From assembly GCF_019551435.1 (NCBI RefSeq), contig NZ_CP080544.1, forward strand, positions 1,860,001-1,924,000: DNA of 64,000 nucleotides, written 5' to 3'. The stretch comes from Lysobacter soyae. Lineage in GTDB: Bacteria > Pseudomonadota > Gammaproteobacteria > Xanthomonadales > Xanthomonadaceae. The notes under the pieces were generated by a model. The model ran no database searches and was not told the DNA's origin. It saw nothing but the letters and a program-made list of their open reading frames with translations. The position numbers and the translations under genes are program-made. Numbering within the stretch: the first letter of the stretch is position 1; each line of letters opens with the position of its first letter. Of this stretch, positions 42,862-51,413 are shown piece by piece.

Positions 42862-44240
42862 TTGAGCTCCCCTCTCAGTTCCAGATCATGGATCGCGTTC
42901 AACAGGTTGGTTGCGCACCGCTTCGGATCCAAAAACTGCCTCACTATTTGTCGATTCTGAATGCCATTTTCGTTTGATCTTGCGTCGAATGCCAACCGCA
43001 TTTTCGAAGACGCGTCCTGAAGATCAGCGACGGCCCAAAGTGCAGCAGGGTTTGCGCTCTCGTACTGCGCGCCCGTCACCGGCTCAAGCGTGAAACGCAC
43101 CAAGCCCGGCCATGCATTTTTCATGAAGTCCACATTTCCCGACCATCCTGTGGCGATTACCGGCATTCCCATAGCCATGCATTCGGCCAGAGCAAGTCCG
43201 AATCCTTCAGAGCAGTGCAAAGACACAAAGACATCACAACTCCTCTGGAGCGAAACCATGTGGGCATGCTCGATGATTTGATCAACCACTCGGATCCTTC
43301 GATCGCTTGCCGCAGCATTCAATAGCTCGCGAAGCTCCACGGGAAACTTGAACCCGTTGCTGCACTTGACCAGCAGCATGACGTTCTCTGCAGAATTGAA
43401 CGCTCGCTTGAATGCTTCGATTGTTGCGAAAGGATTCTTTCGTTGAATCGAAGAAGCAAAGTCGAAGCAAGTAAGAAATATGAATGTGTTTTCGGGAAGA
43501 CCGAAATCTCCGCGTGTTAATCCACCTCCCGCCGTCTCAGTCAAAGGGATGGGAACACAAATCGTGGGTTTCGTCGTTGCAGCTTTGAACGAACGCTCTA
43601 CGAATTCACTTGCAGCAAGCAATCCGTCCACGTGCTCAAGCGCCGGCAACCAGCCATCTGGAATTTGCTCAAGCTCCCAGAACCAGCATCCAATAACCTT
43701 AGTGCCCGCATATCGCGAAGCAACTGGATCAAACTCAGGCCTCAACATCTGGTCTGGATTCGCGAACACCAATGTTATGTCGTGAGGCGCACTGTCAACA
43801 ATGAGGTCTTTGAGTTCCCGGTTAGTACTGGAATGCGCGATCGGTAGACTGATGTTATTGAGAGCAACAGGAATTCCTGCGCCAATCAAGGCGCGGGCAT
43901 ATGCCCTCGCGCTCTCCGCGAGACCGAAATCACCTAGAAAAAAACCGAACAAATTTACTCCGCGACCTGCCTTCGCGCCTTTCGAGCGTTCGAGACCAGC
44001 ATTTCGAAGCGGCACCACGGGACCTGGCGGCAGCTTTCCGAATCCAAGCGCATTACTTTCAGCGCGCGCAGCGGACAAGTTGGCCAATGCAATCCGATAC
44101 CGAAGCGATTCGGGCAGCAACGAATACGTGCGACTTACGAAAGAAATCGATCTGAGCGCAACGAAGAGTCTGAGCCAAAACCTCTTTAGCATCGACACCC
44201 AAGACCCAAATGTCCGATGGCCGCTGGTCTTGCTTGACAT
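42858..44240 (-). CDS. Glycosyltransferase family 4 (GT-B)
   Basis: 460 residues from ATG 44240 (MSSKTSGHRTF), with CAGGGAA just upstream; ATG 44279 would add 13 residues and overlap the upstream gene. It has a GLAESARAYARAL segment (about 108-120) and FWELEQIPDGWLPALEHVDGLLAAS in the first half. The donor site in the second half is FVSLHCSEGFGLALAECMAMG (E-x7-E type). Probably adds the adaptor or first residues of the O-chain before the two-domain polymerase acts. Donor unknown. Confidence 0.82.
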   Translation of the reverse strand: MSSKTSGHRTFGSWVSMLKRFWLRLFVALRSISFVSRTYSLLPESLRYRIALANLSAARAESNALGFGKLPPGPVVPLRNAGLERSKGAKAGRGVNLFGFFLGDFGLAESARAYARALIGAGIPVALNNISLPIAHSSTNRELKDLIVDSAPHDITLVFANPDQMLRPEFDPVASRYAGTKVIGCWFWELEQIPDGWLPALEHVDGLLAASEFVERSFKAATTKPTICVPIPLTETAGGGLTRGDFGLPENTFIFLTCFDFASSIQRKNPFATIEAFKRAFNSAENVMLLVKCSNGFKFPVELRELLNAAASDRRIRVVDQIIEHAHMVSLQRSCDVFVSLHCSEGFGLALAECMAMGMPVIATGWSGNVDFMKNAWPGLVRFTLEPVTGAQYESANPAALWAVADLQDASSKMRLAFDARSNENGIQNRQIVRQFLDPKRCATNLLNAIHDLELRGELN

Positions 44241-44265
44241 ATTTCCCTGACTCAAAATTGTATGA

Positions 44266-45168
44266 TTAGTCAAGCGCATCTGCGGGATAGCTTCGATACA
44301 ACCAGGAAGGCTTGAGACTGCTGGCGTTACCCGTATTTAGCCATTTCGAGAAAAGATACTGGCCGAGATCGTGTTCTCGATTCGGAATGTTCAGAAGAAC
44401 AGGTTGAAGCATGCTTTCAGGAGTGACTCCCGGGATGTCGTCATGAACGTTCGCCGTAAAGCTCGCGGCATTTTCGAAACCGCAGTGCACCATCAATTGG
44501 TGCAGTTCATGCCGTGTATATTCTCGATTGTGTCTGCCGTACGGACCGTAACCGGAATAGGGATCGTAGATGTTCCGACCCTCGATGAACGCAACCACGT
44601 TTTCGAGCCTGGCCGCATTTGGCGTGGTAAGCACCATTTGCGCACCCTCTTTCATGACTCGCTTCAACTCTAGAAGCACCCGCGCTGGATCTTGCGTCAT
44701 GTGCTCCAGAACTTCGCAATAGATGACCCAGTCGAAACGATGCTTTTCAAACGGGAGAGGCGTGGTTTCGGTATTGCAATTGAGATATTTCAAAGTTTGG
44801 CGGTGGAATTGCCCGTCAAAACCCACGTACTCAAGAACCTGCTCGCTTTCAAAAGATTCGCCGCCGAAATAGTTGACAAGTGTCAGCGAAAGCTTCGGCC
44901 GAAAGTACATCAGCAACAAAGTGGTGAAGTAAGGATTCGAGCCGATTTCAAGTAATTCACCCTCGGCATTCTCCGGAATGAGCGCCAGAGTGTGGAGAAA
45001 TCGCTCGCAGTCCGCAGTCGCATAACCCTTCAGCTCGCCCGTAGCACTTCCGTCGATGGAGAGGCTGGCGAGCGTTTTCAAAATCGACTCTTTGTCAAAG
45101 CCTGGCGGCAACGGCAGGGAAGGCTGGTAGCGACGCGCATTCAACTGGTTCCACACATTCGCTGACAT
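44266..45168 (-). CDS. SAM-dependent methyltransferase in the LPS island
   Basis: 300-residue class I methyltransferase. SAM site GELLEIGSNPYFTTLLLMYF, acidic strand end VNYFGGESF, and a central DWVIYCEVLEHMTQDPARVLLEL with motif post I/IV features; LTTPNAARLENV follows. Starts MSANVWNQLNARRY at 45168 with GGAGA seven bases upstream; a further ATG at 45210 is less likely. First gene of the minus-strand O-antigen block. Likely methylates a sugar of the O-chain; the target is not known. Confidence 0.8.
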   Translation of the reverse strand: MSANVWNQLNARRYQPSLPLPPGFDKESILKTLASLSIDGSATGELKGYATADCERFLHTLALIPENAEGELLEIGSNPYFTTLLLMYFRPKLSLTLVNYFGGESFESEQVLEYVGFDGQFHRQTLKYLNCNTETTPLPFEKHRFDWVIYCEVLEHMTQDPARVLLELKRVMKEGAQMVLTTPNAARLENVVAFIEGRNIYDPYSGYGPYGRHNREYTRHELHQLMVHCGFENAASFTANVHDDIPGVTPESMLQPVLLNIPNREHDLGQYLFSKWLNTGNASSLKPSWLYRSYPADALD

Positions 45169-45237
45169 AGATTCTCCGACTTTTTTTGATTGCAATTTTC
45201 GCCCTCGCATGGACGAGGCCGCCGTTGACTATCTGTT

Positions 45238-46416
45238 TCAGCTCAGCGCCTGGAACAGGTCCGCACTCAGATCATCCACAGACTCCACCCCCACACTCAA
45301 CCGCACCAAATTATCGGAAATACCCAGCGCCGCCCGCCGCTCCGACGGCACACTCGCATGCGTCATCACCGCCGGATGGTTGACCAAGCTTTCAACGCCA
45401 CCCAATGATTCCGCCAGCGTAAACAGTTCCAGCCGCTCACAGAATCGCGAAGCTTCGGGCAAGCCACCTTTCACATAGACTGAAACCATCCCCCCAAAGC
45501 CGTCCATCTGGCTTTTTGCCAAAGCATGCTGCGGGTGGCTTGGCAGACCTGGATACAAGACCTTTTCAACGTTGGGATGCTTTTCCAACATCTCCGCGAT
45601 CGCCATTGCATTCTCGCAATGTGCCTTCATGCGCAAATGCAAAGTCTTCAAGCCACGTAAGGCCAAGAAGCTGTCAAACGGCCCTTGCACCCCGCCAATT
45701 GAGTTTTGCAGGAACGCCAGTTGTTCCGCCAAATCGGCGTTGTCGCCCACCACCAACATGCCCCCCACCATGTCTGAGTGGCCATTGAGATACTTGGTGG
45801 CGGAATGCATCACGATGTCAGCACCCAATTCCAGAGGGCGCTGCAACATCGGCGACGCAAACGTGTTGTCAACGACCACAATGAGTCCGTGCTTTTTGGC
45901 AACGGCACAAACAGCGGCGATATCAATGATCTTCAACAACGGGTTCGTCGGTGTCTCGATCCACACCAATTTGGTTTTCGGCGTGATGGCCGCCTCGAAG
46001 GCCGCCAGATCGGTCAAATCGACAAAGCTGAAATCCAAGCCTGCGCTCCGACGGCGCACACGCTCGAATAATCGGTAGGTGCCGCCGTACAAATCGTCGA
46101 CGGCCACCACATGGTCTCCGCTGTCCAACATTTCCAGCAGCGTGGAGGTTGCCGCCATGCCCGAAGCGAAAGCAAACCCGCGGGTGCCCCCTTCCAGAGC
46201 GGCGACGCAGCGCTCATACGCAAATCGCGTTGGATTGTGGGTCCGCGAATACTCGAATCCTTGGTGCACCCCTGGGCTCGACTGTGCGTAGGTACTGGTC
46301 GCGTAAATCGGCGGCATGACGGCGCCGGTGGTCGGGTCGGGAGACTGACCGCCGTGGATGGCGAGCGTACCCAGTGCAAGCGCTGTCTGGCTTGCGTCCT
46401 TCGTATTCTGTGTCAT
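45238..46416 (-). CDS. metB: Cystathionine gamma-synthase / gamma-lyase
   Basis: 392-residue PLP enzyme of the Cys/Met metabolism family. The PLP lysine is in HSATKYLNGHSDMVGG. Other marks are SRTHNPTRFAYERCVAALEGG, FASGMAATSTLLEML and the C-terminal LAESLGGVESLVNHPAVMTH. Synthase and lyase cannot be told apart by eye. The neighbouring cystathionine beta-synthase-like gene points to reverse transsulfuration (lyase). ATG at 46416 chosen over TTG 46428. It forms the right border of the LPS island. Confidence 0.9.
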   Translation of the reverse strand: MTQNTKDASQTALALGTLAIHGGQSPDPTTGAVMPPIYATSTYAQSSPGVHQGFEYSRTHNPTRFAYERCVAALEGGTRGFAFASGMAATSTLLEMLDSGDHVVAVDDLYGGTYRLFERVRRRSAGLDFSFVDLTDLAAFEAAITPKTKLVWIETPTNPLLKIIDIAAVCAVAKKHGLIVVVDNTFASPMLQRPLELGADIVMHSATKYLNGHSDMVGGMLVVGDNADLAEQLAFLQNSIGGVQGPFDSFLALRGLKTLHLRMKAHCENAMAIAEMLEKHPNVEKVLYPGLPSHPQHALAKSQMDGFGGMVSVYVKGGLPEASRFCERLELFTLAESLGGVESLVNHPAVMTHASVPSERRAALGISDNLVRLSVGVESVDDLSADLFQALS

Positions 46417-46503
46417 GGATCCATCCAATCGGGGGCTTGCACGGCCCCCGATTTTATCACTGTTGTCAGGATTATCTGCATTCGGCGGCCCGGGACCGCC
46501 CGT

Positions 46504-47880
46504 TCAGGCCACGCGCCGCCGCAGGTAGTTCAACAAGTCGATACGGGTAATGAGGCCCAAGAATTTCTCGCCTTCCATCACAATCGCCACATGCCCCCGA
46601 TTGAACATCGGCAGCAAATCCTCCACCGGGGCCGTGACGTCCACCCGATCCAAATGGCTCACCATTGCTGTGGATACCGGGTCACGGAAACGTGCTTCAT
46701 CACCGTAAACGTGCAGCAGCATGTCGCTTTCATCGAGGATGCCGACCAAAGCATCGCCTTCCATAACCGGCAACTGCGACACGTCGTAGAGCTTCATCCG
46801 TTGATAGGCGGTCAGCAGCAGATCGTTCGGCCCCACCACCACCGTGTCGCGCAGCGAATACGGCCGAAGGATCAAATCGCGCAAATCGCCGTGTTGCTCG
46901 CGTTCTAGGAAACCGTTGTCCAGCATCCAGTAGTCGTTGTACATCTTCGACAAGTACTTGTTGCCGGTATCGCAGACCAGCACCAACACGTTCTTCGGTT
47001 CGGTTTGTTCCTTGCAATACTTGAGCGCTGCCGCGACAAGCGTTCCGGTCGACGACCCGCCGAGCACCCCTTCGCGGGCCAGCAGGTTGCGACCGGCCAA
47101 AAAACTTTCCTTGTCACTGACAGCAAACGCTTTCTTGACCCGTGTGAAATCGGAGATCGGCGGCAGGAAATCCTCGCCAATCCCTTCCACCAGCCAGCTG
47201 CCGGACTTCGTGCTCAAGACGCCTTCATTGATGTACTGGGTCAGGATCGAACCGACTGGATCGGCCAAGATCAGTTCGGTTTGCGGCGATTGCTGTGCGA
47301 AGCAGCGCGACAGTCCGGTCATGGTGCCAGAGCTCCCACACCCGAATACCACCGCATCCACACCGCCCGCGGCCGCCATTTGCTGCAGGATTTCCGGCCC
47401 GGTACCAAATTCGTGCGCGGCCGGATTGTCGGGATTGCCGAATTGATTGATGAAATACGCGCCCGGCGTCTCATTGGCGATGCGCTCCGCCAGGTCTTGG
47501 TAATAGTCCGGATGACCTTTCGCCACGTCCGAGCGGGTGAGCACCACTTCGGCGCCCATCGCTTTCAAATTGAAAATCTTCTCCCGGCTCATTTTGTCCG
47601 GCACGACCAAGATCAGGCGATAGCCTTTTTGCTGAGCCACCAGCGCCAAGCCGATGCCGGTGTTGCCCGCGGTCCCCTCAACCAAGGTGGCGCCCGGCTT
47701 GATGTCGCCACGCTTTTCTGCTGCCTCGATCATGGCCAGTCCGATCCGGTCCTTGATGGACCCCCCGGGATTCTGGCTTTCAAGCTTCAGAAAGACGCGG
47801 CACTTGCCGGCATCCAGATTGCGCGCTTCAACGATCGGCGTACCGCCAATCAGTTCCAAAACAGAGGTGTGAAGGGTCAT
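46504..47880 (-). CDS. Cystathionine beta-synthase-like PLP enzyme with CBS domains
   Basis: 458 residues. The PLP domain covers about 1-320: LESQNPGGSIKDRIGL with the PLP Lys, EGTAGNTGIGLALVA, and GCGSSGTMTGLSRCF. A CBS-domain pair at about 330-458 includes YDVSQLPVMEGDALVGILDESDM and RGHVAIVMEGEKFLGLITRIDL. That layout matches cystathionine beta-synthase; cysteine synthase activity is possible. ATG 47880 (MTLHTSVLELIGGTP). Sits 87 bases upstream of metB on the same strand, probably co-transcribed. Confidence 0.88.
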   Translation of the reverse strand: MTLHTSVLELIGGTPIVEARNLDAGKCRVFLKLESQNPGGSIKDRIGLAMIEAAEKRGDIKPGATLVEGTAGNTGIGLALVAQQKGYRLILVVPDKMSREKIFNLKAMGAEVVLTRSDVAKGHPDYYQDLAERIANETPGAYFINQFGNPDNPAAHEFGTGPEILQQMAAAGGVDAVVFGCGSSGTMTGLSRCFAQQSPQTELILADPVGSILTQYINEGVLSTKSGSWLVEGIGEDFLPPISDFTRVKKAFAVSDKESFLAGRNLLAREGVLGGSSTGTLVAAALKYCKEQTEPKNVLVLVCDTGNKYLSKMYNDYWMLDNGFLEREQHGDLRDLILRPYSLRDTVVVGPNDLLLTAYQRMKLYDVSQLPVMEGDALVGILDESDMLLHVYGDEARFRDPVSTAMVSHLDRVDVTAPVEDLLPMFNRGHVAIVMEGEKFLGLITRIDLLNYLRRRVA

Positions 47881-47955
47881 GCGTGTCCGCGAGCCTTTGG
47901 CGCTGGAGGGAACTTGCATGATAACGCGGGCGGGGATGGGGGCTGGGCTCTGAAG

Positions 47956-48005
47956 AGCGCCTCACCCGCCGCTTTGCGGCACCCTCTCCACTTTAGTGGA
48001 GAGGG
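47956..48005 (+). repeat. Palindromic repeat unit D, intergenic
   Basis: AGCGCCTCACCC box, hairpin GCCGC-TTT-GCGGC (47968-47980), then an 11-bp perfect stem CCCTCTCCACT / AGTGGAGAGGG with loop TT (47982-48005). Lies between the DUF465 gene and the CBS-like gene and is more diverged from A, B, C and E. The stems are kept by paired changes, which suggests selection on the hairpins. Confidence 0.85.
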
Positions 48006-48022
48006 GGGGGACATTTGTTGGG

Positions 48023-48241
48023 TCAGTTGGTGATGCGTTCGTACATCGATTGCAACTGTGACTTCAACGCAAGCTTTTGTCGCTTCATTTCCGCCAGGCT
48101 CTGGTCATCCAGGGGAAGTACGCCCAGCGAAGCATCCGCAGCCTTCTTGTCGAGTTCGCGGTGCCGGTAGTAAAGCTGCCGGAATTCCGGGTTCGCTTTC
48201 ATCATGGATTCCAGCGAGTCTTGCGATTGGCCTTCAAACAT
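48023..48241 (-). CDS. DUF465 (YdcH-like) small protein
   Basis: 72-residue, strongly helical and charged protein (MFEGQSQDSLESMM ... FRQLYYRHRELDKKAADAS ... LAEMKRQKLALKSQLQSM). The HxxLDKxI/A-type region and KxxKLxLKxQL end match DUF465. Two ATGs are adjacent; GGAGG lies five bases before the second, at 48241, and only two before the one at 48244, which favours 48241. Function unknown. Divergent from pilU. The 218-base gap upstream (48242-48459) shows nothing clear. Confidence 0.82.
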   Translation of the reverse strand: MFEGQSQDSLESMMKANPEFRQLYYRHRELDKKAADASLGVLPLDDQSLAEMKRQKLALKSQLQSMYERITN

Positions 48242-48459
48242 CATTGCCTCCTATCAGCAATTGCGCGGTGCTACGCGCGGGAACAATGCAATGTCGACAA
48301 CTTGACCCTACTCCCTTCCCCTCGGGTAAGCAATGCGAACCGCACATTCAGGTTGCCCGGTTGCGGGATTGGTCATTTCGGGGTTCACGCGGGCTTCAAA
48401 ACCCTTGCGCACGGACCCAATACCTGTTGCCATAGGGAGTTGAAGCTTGGGGATAGACG

Positions 48460-49647
48460 ATGGATATCGGTCACTTTCTGAAACTGATGATGCAAAAGCG
48501 CGGGTCGGACATGTTCCTGACGACCGGTGCACCCATCCACGTAAAGATCGAAGGCAAGATGCACCCGCTCGGCACGACTGCCTTGCCGCCCGGATTGGTG
48601 CGACGCATCGCCAATTCCTTGATGGATGAAGATCAACGCGCGACCTTCGAGCGCGATCTCGAACTCAACATGGGCTTGATGGTTGAGAACATCGGTCGAT
48701 TCCGCGTCAATGTGTTCAAGCAGCGCGGTGAAGTGGGCATGGTCATCCGCGCCATCCGCACGGAAATCCCCACCATCGCCGAACTGCAATTGCCCGACAC
48801 CTTGAAGTCATTGATTTCGGCGCCGCGCGGTTTGATCCTGGTGGTCGGCTCCACCGGCTCGGGCAAATCCACCACCCTCGCGTCGATGATTGATCACCGC
48901 AACAGCCACATGAGCGGGCATATCCTCACTATCGAGGATCCGATTGAATACTTGCATCGCCACAAACGCTCGCTGGTCAATCAACGCGAAGTCGGCATCG
49001 ACACCCTCGGTTTCCACAATGCGCTGAAAAACGCGATGCGTGAGACCCCCGACGTCATCTTGATCGGTGAAATTCTCGATGCGCACACAATGGAATCGGC
49101 AATTGCGTTCGCGGAAACGGGGCATCTTTGTCTCGCAACTCTGCATGCAAACAACGCCGATCAGGCCATCGAACGCATCTTGAACTTCTTCCCGGAAACG
49201 GCACACAAGAACGTGCTGATGAACCTGTCACTGAATCTGCATGCGGTGGTTGCACTGCGCCTGATCATCGGCAGCGATGGTCGTCGCTTGCCGGCGACGG
49301 AAGTATTGATCAACACGCAGCTCATCCGTGATCTGATGCGCCGCGGTCAAGTGCACGCGATCAAGCAGGCGATGGAAGAGTCACTGCAAGACGGCATGCA
49401 CACCTTCGACCAATCCTTGTTCCGACTGACCAAGGCCGGCAAAATCAGTGAGGAAGATGCGCTGCGCGCGGCGGATTCACGCGACGGCCTCGCGGTCAAG
49501 TTCCGCCTGTCGGATGGCGCCAGCGCGGAGCATGATGCCTATGCCGAAGTCTTCGCCACCCAAGCCGCCGATGCCGTCAAAGAAGATGACGACTTGCCGA
49601 TGCCGAAGCCGACTGAATTCACCAATAGTTTCGAAGAATTCCAGTAA
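48460..49647 (+). CDS. pilU: Type IV pilus retraction ATPase PilU
   Basis: 395-residue PilT/PilU-family ATPase, an accessory retraction motor for type IV pili. N-terminal PAS-like domain, Walker A GSTGSGKSTTLA (about 128-139), Asp box LTIEDPIEYLH, Walker B VILIGEILD and His box HLCLATLHANNADQAIERILNFFP. The usual GEIRD reads GEILD, so the conserved Arg is replaced by Leu. An acidic C-terminal tail (EDDDLPMPKPTEF) is PilU-like. It stands apart from pilT in this window. Confidence 0.92.
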   Translation: MDIGHFLKLMMQKRGSDMFLTTGAPIHVKIEGKMHPLGTTALPPGLVRRIANSLMDEDQRATFERDLELNMGLMVENIGRFRVNVFKQRGEVGMVIRAIRTEIPTIAELQLPDTLKSLISAPRGLILVVGSTGSGKSTTLASMIDHRNSHMSGHILTIEDPIEYLHRHKRSLVNQREVGIDTLGFHNALKNAMRETPDVILIGEILDAHTMESAIAFAETGHLCLATLHANNADQAIERILNFFPETAHKNVLMNLSLNLHAVVALRLIIGSDGRRLPATEVLINTQLIRDLMRRGQVHAIKQAMEESLQDGMHTFDQSLFRLTKAGKISEEDALRAADSRDGLAVKFRLSDGASAEHDAYAEVFATQAADAVKEDDDLPMPKPTEFTNSFEEFQ

Positions 49648-49664
49648 GCATCATTAGATTTGAA

Positions 49665-50333
49665 TCACGCCGGCTGCGCATCCGTTTGCGCGGCCGGATG
49701 CGCGTCCTTGAACGCCGGCAAATCCGCACATGCGGCTTCGATGCGCGCCAGTGTCGGCCAGCGCGCGAAATCCAAACCGACGCGACGTGCGTTATACATC
49801 TGCGGGATCAAGAAACATTCCGCCAAGCCCGGTCGGTCACCGGCGCAGAAATCGCCTTCGATGCCATGTTGTTCCAGCAATGCTTCGAACGCATCCAATC
49901 CGACACCGATCCAATGGCGTGACCATTCCGTACGTTGCGATTCTTCGATCCCCAACGGGTCGGTCAAATACTGCAAAACGCGCAAGTTGCCGAGCGGATG
50001 GATATCGCAGGCGATCACTTGTGCGAGCGCACGCACCAGCGCGCGTTCGCGGGCATTCACCGGCAGCAGCGCCGGCGAATCAGGATAGGTTTCATCCAGG
50101 TATTCAAGGATTGCCATCGACTGAGTCAGCAGGCGATCCCCGTGCGCGAGTACCGGCACCAATTCCTGCGGATTGCGTTGCGCGTGTTCCGCCGAGTGTT
50201 GCTCTCCCCCGCCCCGCACCAGATGCACCGGCACGATGTCGTACGCCAAACCTTTGAGGTTCAGGCCGATCCGCACGCGGTAGGCCGCGCTGGAACGCCA
50301 GTAGGAATACAGGACGAGAGCATCTGGGTTCAT
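49665..50333 (-). CDS. maiA: Maleylacetoacetate isomerase
   Basis: 222-residue glutathione-S-transferase-like zeta-class enzyme. SYWRSSAAYRVRIGLNLKG at about 9-27 carries the SSxxxRVRI active-site block; QSMAILEYLDE gives the glutathione site (about 72-82). It isomerises maleylacetoacetate to fumarylacetoacetate in tyrosine breakdown. It overlaps the fahA stop by 4 bases. Near the C-terminus the sequence becomes Ala/Asp/Gln-rich (AHPAAQTDAQPA). Confidence 0.93.
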   Translation of the reverse strand: MNPDALVLYSYWRSSAAYRVRIGLNLKGLAYDIVPVHLVRGGGEQHSAEHAQRNPQELVPVLAHGDRLLTQSMAILEYLDETYPDSPALLPVNARERALVRALAQVIACDIHPLGNLRVLQYLTDPLGIEESQRTEWSRHWIGVGLDAFEALLEQHGIEGDFCAGDRPGLAECFLIPQMYNARRVGLDFARWPTLARIEAACADLPAFKDAHPAAQTDAQPA

Positions 50334-51313
50334 GGCTGTTTTTCTATGCGCTGTTCAATGGCGCCGAAGACGGAGGCACCGGATTTGTCCAACATCTCGA
50401 TTCGAACGGTATCACCGAACTTCATGAACGGCGTCGACGGCTTGCCATCACGCAGGGTTTCGACGGTGCGCTGCTCGGCGAAACAAGAGGCCCCGAGCGT
50501 GGTGTCTTGATTGGCGACGGTGCCCGAACCAACGATGGTGCCGGCAGAGAGCGGACGCGTCTTCGCGGCGTGCGCCACCAGTTGTCCGAAATTGAATTGC
50601 ATGTCGACGCCCGCTTCCGGCGCGCCGAACCATTTGCCGTTGATGTGGGTCAGCATCGGCAAATGGACTTTGGCATCCTTCCAAGCGTCGCCGAGCTCAT
50701 CGGGTGTGACGAACACCGGCGACAGCGCCGAGCGCGGCTTGGATTGCAGGAAGCCGAAGCCTTTTGCCAATTCACCCGGAATCAGACCACGCAAGCTGAC
50801 GTCATTGACCAAACCGACCAGCTGGATATGGCCTGCAGCGGTTTCCGGAGAAGCGCCTGCCGGGACGTCATCGGTGACCACGACCACTTCCGCCTCGAGG
50901 TCGATGCCGTAGTCTTCCGACGCCACCAAGACGGCATCGCGCGGCCCGTAGAAGCCGGCGCTCACGGCCTGGTACATCAACGGATCGACATAGAAACTCT
51001 CCGGCACTTCGGCACCGCGGGCGCGACGAACGCGCTCGACGTGCGGAAGGTAGGCACTGCCGTCGACAAATTCATAGGCGCGCGGCATCGGCGCGGCCAG
51101 CGCATTGAAATCAACGTCGAATGCACCTTCCGCGTTCCCAGCATTCAATTGCTCCGAGAGGGCATTCAAACGCGGCGCGATATTCGACCAATCTTCCAAG
51201 GCATGTTGCATCGTGTCGACAATGCCGGTGGCGCGAACGGCGCGCGTCAAATCACGCGACACCACAATCAAAGTGCCGTCACGACCGCCTTCTTTCAAAG
51301 AACCGAGTTTCAT
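50330..51313 (-). CDS. fahA: Fumarylacetoacetate hydrolase
   Basis: 327-residue FAH-family hydrolase that splits fumarylacetoacetate to fumarate and acetoacetate. YGIDLEAEVVVVTDD (metal-binding acidic residues), LVNDVSLRG and LSAGTIVGSGTVANQD are typical; FGDTVRIEML closes the domain. It starts MKLGSLKEGGRDG at 51313. The frame continues upstream to 51427 but that part is a translation of repeat E and is not accepted. Acetoacetate from here could enter scoAB. Confidence 0.9.
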   Translation of the reverse strand: MKLGSLKEGGRDGTLIVVSRDLTRAVRATGIVDTMQHALEDWSNIAPRLNALSEQLNAGNAEGAFDVDFNALAAPMPRAYEFVDGSAYLPHVERVRRARGAEVPESFYVDPLMYQAVSAGFYGPRDAVLVASEDYGIDLEAEVVVVTDDVPAGASPETAAGHIQLVGLVNDVSLRGLIPGELAKGFGFLQSKPRSALSPVFVTPDELGDAWKDAKVHLPMLTHINGKWFGAPEAGVDMQFNFGQLVAHAAKTRPLSAGTIVGSGTVANQDTTLGASCFAEQRTVETLRDGKPSTPFMKFGDTVRIEMLDKSGASVFGAIEQRIEKQP

Positions 51314-51353
51314 CCAAGATCCAATGCTTTCGAAAAACGTATTGTCCCAGAAA

Positions 51354-51409
51354 AGCGCCTCATCCGGCGCTGCGCGCCACCTTCTCCACTGTGTGGAGAA
51401 GGGAAAGCT
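51354..51409 (+). repeat. Palindromic repeat unit E between fahA and the dioxygenase gene
   Basis: AGCGCCTCATCC box, hairpin GGCGC-TGC-GCGCC (51366-51378), stem CCTTCTCCAC / GTGGAGAAGG with loop TGT (51380-51402), then tail GGGAAAGCT shared with unit C. The stop codon of the dioxygenase gene lies 5 bases past it, in the same C-rich stretch. It occupies most of the 100-base gap between the two genes. Confidence 0.87.
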
Positions 51410-51413
51410 CCCC

